64,000 bases of DNA, taken from positions 1-64,000 of the forward strand of contig NZ_BASE01000106.1 of NCBI RefSeq assembly GCF_000813125.1. Direction: 5' to 3'. The DNA is from Mesobacillus selenatarsenatis SF-1 (GTDB lineage: Bacteria; Bacillota; Bacilli; Bacillales; Cytobacillaceae). The translations under genes and the position numbers were made by a program. Shown here in pieces: positions 50,999 to 57,798 of the stretch (within the stretch, counting starts at the first letter, position 1; every line of letters starts with the position of its first letter). A model generated the notes under the pieces. That model saw only the letters and a list, made by a program, of their open reading frames with translations. It was not told where the DNA came from and made no database searches.

Positions 50999-52918
50999 AT
51001 GGCACAGGGAGCAAGCGCGTTAGCAAAGCAGAACTCGGTCCCAGAAGTAAGCTTTATAGAAAAAATCAAGCCTCACGCAGAACTGATCGCCGCGAGCATT
51101 AGCGGGATCCTGATCGCTGCTGGCTGGATTTTGAGCAAGGGAGATTCAGAAACAGCATCTGTCATCGCTTTTATCCTTGCTTATGTCATTGGCGGTTTTG
51201 CAAAAGCGAAGGAAGGCATAGAAGCCACAATCGAAGACAAAGAATTGAACGTTGAAATGCTGATGATTTTTGCTGCGATTGGATCGGCCATTATTGGATA
51301 CTGGACAGAAGGCGCAATTTTGATATTCATTTTTGCGATGAGCGGAGCGCTTGAAACGTATACGATGAACAAAAGCCATAAGGAAATTTCCTCTTTGATG
51401 GAGCTGCAGCCGGAGGAAGCATTGAGGATTTCAGATGGCGTGGAAGAAAGAGTTCATGTTTCCGAACTGGAAATTGGCGATTTAATTTTGGTAAAACCTG
51501 GTGAAAGGATTCCATCGGACGGTAAGGTTGCCAGGGGGCAGACGACCATCGACCAGGCTGCCATCACAGGGGAATCGATTCCAGTTTCAAAGGATTCCGG
51601 CGACGATGTTTTTGCCGGTACGGTCAATCTGACCGGATCGCTTACCGTTGAAATCACAAAACGAAATGATGAAACGCTTTTTCAAAAAATAATCCAGCTA
51701 GTCCAGAACGCCCAAAGTGAGAAGTCTCCTTCCCAGCTGTTCATCGAACGGTTTGAGGGCACTTATGTAAAGGTCGTTCTAGCAGTCGTTGTGCTGATGA
51801 TGTTTGTTCCACACTATCTGCTAGACTGGAGCTGGACAGAGACATTTTACCGTGCGATGATCCTGCTTGTCGTCGCTTCCCCATGCGCACTCGTTGCCTC
51901 GATTATGCCTGCTACTTTGTCGGCAATTTCGAATGGCGCGAAGCACGGGATTTTATTCAAAGGCGGCGTCCACCTGGAAAACCTGAGCCACCTTAAAGCC
52001 ATCGCTTTTGATAAAACAGGAACGTTGACAAAAGGTAAGCCTGAAGTAACAAATTTGATTGTCGCTGATGGACTGGACCGTGATGATGTATTGCTTAAAG
52101 CAGCATCGATTGAAAGCCACTCCAATCACCCGTTGGCTAACGCAATCGTCAAACACTCCAAAGATAAGCTTGGTAAAGAGCTTGTTCATCCAGAGAGCAT
52201 CGAGGATGTATCAGGCTGGGGCGTGAAGGCTCATTTTGAAAATGAGAATTGGAAAATCGGGAAAGCTGACTTTGTCGGAAGGTCTGCCGCTGAGGCATTT
52301 TCAGATGGTGCTGCAGTAAAGCTGGCTGCTGAAGGAAAAACGATTGTGTTTATCGAACGGAATGGTCAGCTGGCAGGGCTGATTGCACTGAAGGACGTAG
52401 TGCGTGAAGAAACAAAACAGGCAATCGACCTATTGAAGTCAGAAGGCATCTACACCGTCATGCTCACAGGCGACAGCCAAAACACGGGAAAGGCAATCGC
52501 TGCCGAAAGCCATGTTGAAGGATACATTGCAGAATGCCTGCCTGAAACAAAAGTTCAAGAATTGAAGAAATTGAAAGAACAATACGGCCAAGTTGCCATG
52601 GTCGGAGACGGCATCAATGACGCACCGGCGCTTGCAACCGCGAACGTAGGCATCGCAATGGGTGAAGGTTCGGATGTTGCCCTGGAAACAGCAGACGTCG
52701 TGCTGATGAAAAACGACCTGCCGAAGATTGCCGAAGCCATCAACCTATCCCGCCGGATGAATCGGATCGTCAAGCAAAACGTCGTCTTCTCCATCCTGGT
52801 AATCATGGTGCTGATCGCATCGAACTTCCTGCAGCTGCTCGACCTGCCATACGGCGTCATCGGCCACGAAGGAAGCACCATACTGGTTATCTTGAATAGC
52901 TTGAGACTGTTGAAATAA
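50999..52918 (+). CDS. pfeT: P1B-type heavy-metal ATPase, Fe(II) exporter PfeT/ZosA-like
   Basis: 639 residues, the length of PfeT (formerly ZosA/YkvW). There is no N-terminal metal-binding domain. Motifs are TGESIPVSK (actuator), SPCALVAS (transmembrane metal site of the P1B-4 group), DKTGTLTKGKPEVT with the phosphorylated Asp, SHSNHPLANAI, GDGINDAPAL, and a C-terminal HEGSTILVILNSLR, the HEG(G/S)T motif diagnostic of P1B-4 pumps. PfeT exports ferrous iron to relieve iron and peroxide stress. A Fur-like box upstream and the ferritin and catalase genes elsewhere in the window agree with an iron role. Confidence 0.9.
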   Translation: MAQGASALAKQNSVPEVSFIEKIKPHAELIAASISGILIAAGWILSKGDSETASVIAFILAYVIGGFAKAKEGIEATIEDKELNVEMLMIFAAIGSAIIGYWTEGAILIFIFAMSGALETYTMNKSHKEISSLMELQPEEALRISDGVEERVHVSELEIGDLILVKPGERIPSDGKVARGQTTIDQAAITGESIPVSKDSGDDVFAGTVNLTGSLTVEITKRNDETLFQKIIQLVQNAQSEKSPSQLFIERFEGTYVKVVLAVVVLMMFVPHYLLDWSWTETFYRAMILLVVASPCALVASIMPATLSAISNGAKHGILFKGGVHLENLSHLKAIAFDKTGTLTKGKPEVTNLIVADGLDRDDVLLKAASIESHSNHPLANAIVKHSKDKLGKELVHPESIEDVSGWGVKAHFENENWKIGKADFVGRSAAEAFSDGAAVKLAAEGKTIVFIERNGQLAGLIALKDVVREETKQAIDLLKSEGIYTVMLTGDSQNTGKAIAAESHVEGYIAECLPETKVQELKKLKEQYGQVAMVGDGINDAPALATANVGIAMGEGSDVALETADVVLMKNDLPKIAEAINLSRRMNRIVKQNVVFSILVIMVLIASNFLQLLDLPYGVIGHEGSTILVILNSLRLLK

Positions 52919-52925
52919 AAACGTA

Positions 52926-52952
52926 GCTCCTGCTGGTTAATCCAGTGGGAGT
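52926..52952 (+). terminator. Rho-independent terminator of pfeT
   Basis: GCTCCTGCTGG / CCAGTGGGAG stem (one mismatch) followed by TTTTTTATT. Confidence 0.8.
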
Positions 52953-52980
52953 TTTTTATTGCAATCCTCGTTTTTCCTGA

Positions 52981-53315
52981 TATGACGGACATTTTTGCAT
53001 CAGTTCCGGTGATTTCTGTCCGTCATAGCCTTGATGACGGACACTTTTTCTCTGTTTTCTTCCGGTTTCTGTCCGTCATGACCTTGATGACGGACACTTT
53101 TCCTCTGTTTCCTTCGATTTCTGTCCGTCATGACCTTGATGACGGACACTTTTCCTCTGTTTCCTTCGATTTCTGTCCGTCATGGCCTTGATGACGGACA
53201 CTTTTCCTCTGTTTCCTTCGATTTCTGTCCGTCATGGCCTTGATGACGGACACTTTTCCTCTGGCCTTGATGAAGGACACTTTTTCCTAGGTTTCGGCAA
53301 TTTCTGTTCGTAATA
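52981..53315. repeat. 52-bp hairpin-arm tandem array, TGACGGACA family
   Basis: TGACGGACA begins at 52983, 53035, 53088, 53140, 53192 and 53244 (52 or 53 bp apart), with a shortened, decayed last unit near 53271. Each unit pairs TGACGGACA with TGTCCGTCA around a 22-nt loop (CTTTTCCTCTGTTTCCTTCG...), and successive units are joined by TGACCTTGA. Same arm word as 6-103, 53 kb away. Units 3-6 are nearly identical, suggesting recent expansion or homogenisation. It explains the gap 52953-53380. Confidence 0.92.
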
Positions 53316-53380
53316 ACTTCTATTTAGATATTCCATACTTTCTCCGAGGTCACTGTATTTTCTGCCAAAAATGATAAAGC

Positions 53381-53401
53381 GCCCTCCGAATGGGGGCGCC
53401 T
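53381..53401 (-). terminator. Terminator of the small basic protein gene
   Basis: GCGCCC / GGGCGC with an inner CC/GG pair, then TTTATCATTTT on the minus strand, 5 bp after the stop. Confidence 0.75.
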
Positions 53402-53405
53402 GGTG

Positions 53406-53510
53406 TTAGTGATATCCGTTTGATCCGTTTGCTGAACCGGATGTTTTTTGGCTGTGATTGCTTTTGCCTTTTTGCTTTGTGCTTCCATCTTTCTTTGTCT
53501 TCTTTGTCAT
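53406..53510 (-). CDS. Small basic hydrophilic protein, possibly spore-associated
   Basis: 34 residues from the ATG at 53510 (GGGGG 8 nt upstream). Sequence MTKKTKKDGSTKQKGKSNHS followed by QKTSGSANGSNGYH is Lys/Ser/Gly/Asn-rich with no hydrophobic core, similar in character to small acid-soluble spore proteins, but no family is recognised. It has its own terminator. It sits before the YihY-like gene's 3' end. Confidence 0.6.
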   Translation of the reverse strand: MTKKTKKDGSTKQKGKSNHSQKTSGSANGSNGYH

Positions 53511-53610
53511 CCTAAATTCCCCCTTAATCAAAGTGAGGAGCAAGCCTCTTTTGTATCTTCTGCTAAAACAGCTGGCGTTACATGAGGTAATTTCAGGATA
53601 AAAAAGGCTG

Positions 53611-54426
53611 TCAGCAGCCTGCTTTCTTTTCGCTATAATAAGCATTGATTTCCCCGCCAATGATAATGATATACGCGGATAAGTAGAGCCAGATCATCAG
53701 GACGATGATTGCGCCTATGCTGCCATATGTGGCGGTGTAGGAAGCGAAGTTGCTGACATAGTAGGAGAATCCGAGTGATACGAGCACCCATCCTCCGGTT
53801 GCGAAAATTGATCCCGGTATGCCGCTGACACAGGTCAGCTTCTTGTTGGGAGCAATCCAGTACAAACCAAGAAAAACAATGAATAAAATCAAAATACTGA
53901 TCACCCAGCGAAGCATATTCCAGACGTAAAGGAATTGTTCTTTCAGTCCGAAATTCGCGAACAGCCAGCTTCCAATTTCTTTTCCAAACACGGGAAGGAT
54001 CAAAGCGACCAGGAACACAAAGATCATGGCAAATGTCAAAAAGATTGCCATAAACCTGCTTACGATGAATGACCTTGTTTCTTCAACCCGATATGCACGG
54101 TTAAATGCCCTTACAATCGCATTGATCCCGTTCGAGGCTGACCAAATTGTCGCCAATAATCCAAAGCTCAGCAATTTGCCGTCTTTTTTCATGATATCTT
54201 CGAGGCTATTTTTGATTAAATCCATCGAATTACCAGGTGCATAGTCATCAAAGAAGCCGAGGATATCCACTTCTGAAATTGGCAGATATGGTACAAGCGT
54301 TACCAGGAAAATCAAAAGCGGAAACAAGGAAAGCAAAAAGAAATATGCAAGCTGCGCGGCAAGTGCCGGAACATCGTCCTCTTGAATTCTTTGCCACATA
54401 TGCCTGAAAAATGATATATCAACCAT
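53611..54426 (-). CDS. yfkH: YihY/BrkB-family membrane protein, YfkH-like
   Basis: 271 residues with six membrane helices. The start VPALAAQLAYFFLLSLFPLLIFLVTLV, the ASNGINAIVRAFNRAYRVEETRSF motif and the GSIGAIIVLMIWLYLSAYIIIIGGEIN end are diagnostic of YihY/BrkB proteins. The role is uncertain; earlier RNase BN claims for this family were withdrawn in favour of ElaC. B. subtilis YfkH lies in the yfkJIH stress operon, consistent with the YtxH-like gene just upstream. Confidence 0.9.
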   Translation of the reverse strand: MVDISFFRHMWQRIQEDDVPALAAQLAYFFLLSLFPLLIFLVTLVPYLPISEVDILGFFDDYAPGNSMDLIKNSLEDIMKKDGKLLSFGLLATIWSASNGINAIVRAFNRAYRVEETRSFIVSRFMAIFLTFAMIFVFLVALILPVFGKEIGSWLFANFGLKEQFLYVWNMLRWVISILILFIVFLGLYWIAPNKKLTCVSGIPGSIFATGGWVLVSLGFSYYVSNFASYTATYGSIGAIIVLMIWLYLSAYIIIIGGEINAYYSEKKAGC

Positions 54427-54478
54427 CCATTCACCTCATTTATGCTATCCTAGCTCCTGCCCAGGGCTTGTCAATTCA

Positions 54479-54841
54479 TCATTCTTTTTCATCTATATGC
54501 TGCTGTGTTCGTCCGGATGCCGCAATCTTTCTCAGCGTTTCTTTTGTATCTTTGACCAAATCCGTAACCTGAGGCGGTACATCCTTTATTTCTTCAACCT
54601 TTTCAGTGATAAAAGCAACGTCCTCTGTTACTTGTTCCACTGTTGCTCTTACTTTATTCGCTGTTTCTCTCAGGTCTTCAATAAACTCATTTGGGTTTTT
54701 CACAACATACGAAACACCGCTGGAAACCTTGCTGAAATCCTCTTTTACAGCCTGGCGTGTCGATTTTTCCAAAAGGGTAACCGCTCCCCCAGCCAACGCG
54801 CCAAACACCATGCCCATCCAAAACTTTTTCGAACTGCCCAT
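54479..54841 (-). CDS. YtxH-domain protein
   Basis: 120 residues from the ATG at 54841 (AGGAGGAG upstream); the earlier frame is leader. The hydrophobic Gly/Ala helix MGMVFGALAGGAVTLLEKST is followed by amphipathic helices (FSKVSSGVSYVVKNPNEFIED, NKVRATVEQVTEDVAFI), the YtxH pattern. A membrane-tethered general-stress protein, possibly the YfkI counterpart. Separated from yfkH-like by 52 bp, in the same direction. Confidence 0.8.
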   Translation of the reverse strand: MGSSKKFWMGMVFGALAGGAVTLLEKSTRQAVKEDFSKVSSGVSYVVKNPNEFIEDLRETANKVRATVEQVTEDVAFITEKVEEIKDVPPQVTDLVKDTKETLRKIAASGRTQQHIDEKE

Positions 54842-55084
54842 GTTTTCTCCTCCTAGAGTCTTCCTTCTCATTTTGCAGGCCTCTCGTTGCCTGCCTCCTA
54901 ACTAACATTTTCCACGATTGCCATCACTTCATGCAAGTGATGTGAAAAATATTGCGAATTTTTAAGAGCACCGCTCCCGTGAATTTCAAAAATGGATAAT
55001 ATTTTAGGAAGCTTAAAACACCTTTACGACAACTACTCAAGCACGAATTATCTGAACTACTAAGTTTTACCTAATGGATATCGC

Positions 55085-55113
55085 TTGACTTTCTACTAAT
55101 TATCAGAATATTC
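55085..55113 (+). promoter_or_regulatory. Likely promoter of the AGCS transporter
   Basis: TTGACT at 55085-55090 with ATATTC 17 bp downstream, about 47 bp before the ATG; -10 match is weak. Most of the 318-bp gap 54842-55159 is otherwise featureless AT-rich sequence. Confidence 0.5.
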
Positions 55114-55159
55114 TTGTTGAAGAACATTTTCCGAATATAACTTTTTAAGGAGGAGCATC

Positions 55160-56515
55160 ATGACATTTGAAGATTGGATTGGAAAGATCAGCGGCTGGGT
55201 TTGGGGTCCTCCTTTATTGATCCTGCTTGTTGGGACTGGAATCTACCTTACATTCCGCATCGGCTTCTTGCAAATGAGGCTGCTGCCATACTCACTCAAG
55301 CTGGCATTTACTAAGAAACAGGACAAAACATCAGAAGGGGATATTTCACATTTCCAGGCTTTAATGACGGCACTGGCTGCAACTGTTGGTACCGGTAATA
55401 TCGCAGGTGTCGCTACGGCAATTTTTACAGGCGGACCTGGTGCCGTCTTCTGGATGTGGATTACGGCGTTTTTCGGTATGGCTACGAAATACGCAGAAGC
55501 TATTTTAGCGGTAAAATACCGGGTTGAGGACAAGGATGGCGAGATGTCCGGCGGTCCAATGTATTACCTCGAACGCGGACTCGGCCAAAAATGGCTTGGT
55601 GTTTTATTTGCATTGTTTGGCGCGATTGCGGCTTTCGGGATTGGCAACCTTGTTCAATCAAACTCAGTTGCAAGCGTCGTACAATCAACATTTTCAGTGC
55701 CCGCCTGGGTTACGGGACTTGTCTTAACAATTTTTACGGCTCTTGCTCTGATTGGCGGAATTAAGAGCATCGGTAAAGTCACTGCTTTATTTGTGCCGGT
55801 GATGGCAGCATTTTACCTTCTTGCTGGTCTTGTGGTCATGATTATGAATTTTGATCTCGTTCCAGCAGCAGTTGCACTTATTTTTACAGATGCCTTTACT
55901 GGAGAGGCTGTGGCCGGCGGAGCGCTCGGAACTGTGATTCGGATGGGTGTTGCTCGCGGCGTGTTCTCCAATGAAGCAGGACTCGGGTCTGCACCAATTG
56001 CTGCTGCTGCAGCCAAGACGGATCTTCCTGGACGCCAGGCACTTGTGTCGATGACTCAGGTATTCATTGATACAATTGTCATCTGTTCCATCACAGGAAT
56101 CACCATCGTCATGGGCGGCTTGTACACAGGAGATACTACAGCAGCCGACCTTACATCAGCGACCTTCGGCAAGTTCCTTGGCCAGACCGGATCCGTGATC
56201 GTCGCGGTTGGTTTGCTGTTCTTTGCATCATCGACAATCATCGGCTGGTCTTATTACGGAGAGAAGTGCTTCTCCTATCTGTTCAGCAAGAATGTCGTGT
56301 TTTACTACCGAATCGCGTTTGTCGTTGCTGTATTCATCGGAGCAATCTCCCAGCTTGAAGTTGTATGGGGCATAGCAGATGTCATGAACGGATTGATGGC
56401 CTTCCCGAACCTGATCGGATTGCTCGGCTTGTCTGGCGTGGTCGTAGTTGAAACAAGAAAGATTTTGAATGCTATTAAGGAAGAAAAGAACGAAGCTAAC
56501 ACGTATAGTGCTTAA
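55160..56515 (+). CDS. Alanine/glycine:cation symporter (AGCS family)
   Basis: 451 residues after AAGGAGGAG, 9-10 membrane helices. AGCS signatures are FQALMTALAATVGTGNIAGVATAI, WMWITAFFGMATKYAEA, the GGPMYYLERGLG loop, and RGVFSNEAGLGSAPIAAAAA. It imports alanine or glycine with Na+ or H+. B. subtilis paralogues include AlsT and GlnT. Ends at a GC-rich hairpin. Confidence 0.93.
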   Translation: MTFEDWIGKISGWVWGPPLLILLVGTGIYLTFRIGFLQMRLLPYSLKLAFTKKQDKTSEGDISHFQALMTALAATVGTGNIAGVATAIFTGGPGAVFWMWITAFFGMATKYAEAILAVKYRVEDKDGEMSGGPMYYLERGLGQKWLGVLFALFGAIAAFGIGNLVQSNSVASVVQSTFSVPAWVTGLVLTIFTALALIGGIKSIGKVTALFVPVMAAFYLLAGLVVMIMNFDLVPAAVALIFTDAFTGEAVAGGALGTVIRMGVARGVFSNEAGLGSAPIAAAAAKTDLPGRQALVSMTQVFIDTIVICSITGITIVMGGLYTGDTTAADLTSATFGKFLGQTGSVIVAVGLLFFASSTIIGWSYYGEKCFSYLFSKNVVFYYRIAFVVAVFIGAISQLEVVWGIADVMNGLMAFPNLIGLLGLSGVVVVETRKILNAIKEEKNEANTYSA

Positions 56516-56519
56516 GTAG

Positions 56520-56544
56520 ATCCGGCGTCCCAATGGCGCCGGAT
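56520..56544 (+). terminator. Rho-independent terminator
   Basis: ATCCGGCG / CGCCGGAT stem with a 9-nt loop, 5 bp after the AGCS stop; short T-tract. Confidence 0.75.
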
Positions 56545-56609
56545 TTGTAATTGACTTTTTTAACCGAACGTGGAAAGATGGTTGTACAACCATTGAGAGG
56601 ATGAACGGA

Positions 56610-56834
56610 GTGGACTTAACTAAAAATTCCCCTGAGAACGTTGAATTCATGATTGAAAAAATCAAGGAAAAATTGAAGTTCATGAACCTTGGCGCGATTA
56701 AATCAACGCATTTTGACGGCGAAATGTATGAAGAATTGAAAGAAATCTATGATATGATCATGCGTAAAACTAACTTCAGCCCGAACGAAATGCAGGCGAT
56801 CGCTGAAGAGCTAGGGAACTTAAGAAAGCAGTAA
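56610..56834 (+). CDS. yfkK: DUF1128 family protein, YfkK-like
   Basis: 74 residues from a GTG at 56610, with GAGAGG 9 nt before it; an ATG at 56601 would place the ribosome site too close. Helical sequence NSPENVEFMIEKIKEKLKFM, FDGEMYEELKEIYDMIMRK and SPNEMQAIAEELGNLRKQ match DUF1128/YfkK. Cytoplasmic, function unknown. The yfkK/yfkH vicinity mirrors B. subtilis. Confidence 0.85.
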   Translation: MDLTKNSPENVEFMIEKIKEKLKFMNLGAIKSTHFDGEMYEELKEIYDMIMRKTNFSPNEMQAIAEELGNLRKQ

Positions 56835-56840
56835 GGGTGG

Positions 56841-56869
56841 CAGGCACTTAATTGGGTGCCTGTTTTTTT
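56841..56869 (+). terminator. Rho-independent terminator
   Basis: CAGGCAC / GTGCCTG with an 8-nt loop, followed by TTTTTTTG. Confidence 0.88.
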
Positions 56870-56923
56870 GTTGTGTAATGAGATGTAGTCAACATATCGT
56901 GAATTTGGGTGGATTAATTTAGG

Positions 56924-57100
56924 ATGTGGTTGAAATAATTTCAAATGTGGTCGAATTAATTGAAAATGTGGTTGAATTATCTTCAAATGTGGTCGAATTA
57001 ATTCAAAATGTGGTTGAATTATCTTCAAATGTGGTCGAATTAATTCAAAATGTGGTTGAATTATCTTCAAATGTGGTCGAATTAATTGAAAATGAAGTCA
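56924..57100. repeat. 21-bp intergenic tandem array
   Basis: ATGTGG starts at 56924, 56945, 56966, 56987, 57008, 57029, 57050 and 57071, exactly 21 bp apart, with a ninth decayed unit at 57092. Units alternate between two versions (GGTTGAATTATCTTCAA and GGTCGAATTAATTCAAA), giving a 42-bp higher-order period. It fills the gap between two convergent units, 56870-57120, with no gene. Confidence 0.93.
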
Positions 57101-57120
57101 CGATATTCTCAAATTCAAAA

Positions 57121-57144
57121 ACGGTCCTCACATATGAGGACCGT
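57121..57144 (-). terminator. Terminator of the molybdoenzyme operon
   Basis: Perfect 10-bp stem ACGGTCCTCA / TGAGGACCGT, 4-nt loop, then TTTTTGAATT on the minus strand, 9 bp past the chaperone stop. Confidence 0.85.
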
Positions 57145-57152
57145 TTCATGTT

Positions 57153-57734
57153 TTATGCTGCCTCCGCCCAATTTTCACTCATCATTTCTGCATAAAAGCT
57201 GAGGAACTCTTTGAAGAACGGATGGTTGATTTTTGCTTCGGCGTTTTCAAGCAATGGTTTTAATACTGGCGTGATAAATCTTGTCAGCATTTCTGCTTCT
57301 ATTTCTCCGAGCTGCTGAAGGTGTTCGCCGTTGCCCTCTTGTTCCGCTTTGATCTCTCCCTGTAAAATCGAGCTGATAAATGCGGTCATGCTGCCGAAAT
57401 GGTCTGGCAATCTGTCTTGTTCAAGCGGGAAATAGAAGGCTGTTTTTTCATAAAGGCCGATCAGGCAAAGGAGTTCATGCCTGCGGGTTTCTTCATCTTC
57501 ATTATTTTTCGTGTATGATGAAAAATAAGGGGAGACAAAGTGATCTCCCGGTATGAAAAAGTGATTGTCATACCAGAGCTGCACTTCATCCCGGTTGTAA
57601 AATGAATGAAATGTAAGCTCCTCCCGCATTCCTTCAGGGACATCGTTCATGAATGCTTCATAGGTATCCCATTCCCCAAGCCAGATGCTTGTCATGATAT
57701 TCGCGATTGCGAGCTTTCCATATCGTTCTTCCAT
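57153..57734 (-). CDS. TorD/NarJ-family molybdoenzyme chaperone
   Basis: 193 residues from the ATG at 57734 (GGTGGAG 6 nt upstream; ATGs at 57752 and 57737 are also in frame). An all-helical protein with FIPGDHFVSPYFSSYTKN, matching the conserved Y/F-x-P-x-D-H-x-x-x-x-Y/F segment of TorD proteins, and RHELLCLIGLYEK. Such chaperones bind the Tat signal of the catalytic subunit and hold it for Mo-cofactor insertion before export. Last gene of the operon, 64 bp after the catalytic subunit. Confidence 0.85.
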   Translation of the reverse strand: MEERYGKLAIANIMTSIWLGEWDTYEAFMNDVPEGMREELTFHSFYNRDEVQLWYDNHFFIPGDHFVSPYFSSYTKNNEDEETRRHELLCLIGLYEKTAFYFPLEQDRLPDHFGSMTAFISSILQGEIKAEQEGNGEHLQQLGEIEAEMLTRFITPVLKPLLENAEAKINHPFFKEFLSFYAEMMSENWAEAA

Positions 57735-57798
57735 CATTGTCTCCACCTTCATTTTTCAAGAAATTTCGAGGGGACCATCAAGGCACCCCCGATGATGT

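Noticed and set aside
52982-53191. 69-residue frame across the 52-bp repeats
   Set aside because: Produced by the repeat array itself; no ribosome site and no protein-like conservation expected.
1-57100. CRISPR interpretation of the intergenic tandem arrays
   Set aside because: Between the repeated arms the sequence is also repetitive rather than unique, unit lengths are wrong, and no cas genes are present.
56747-57195. Heptad-repeat frames on both strands over the 21-bp array
   Set aside because: A 21-bp period keeps frames open automatically; no start signal supports a gene.
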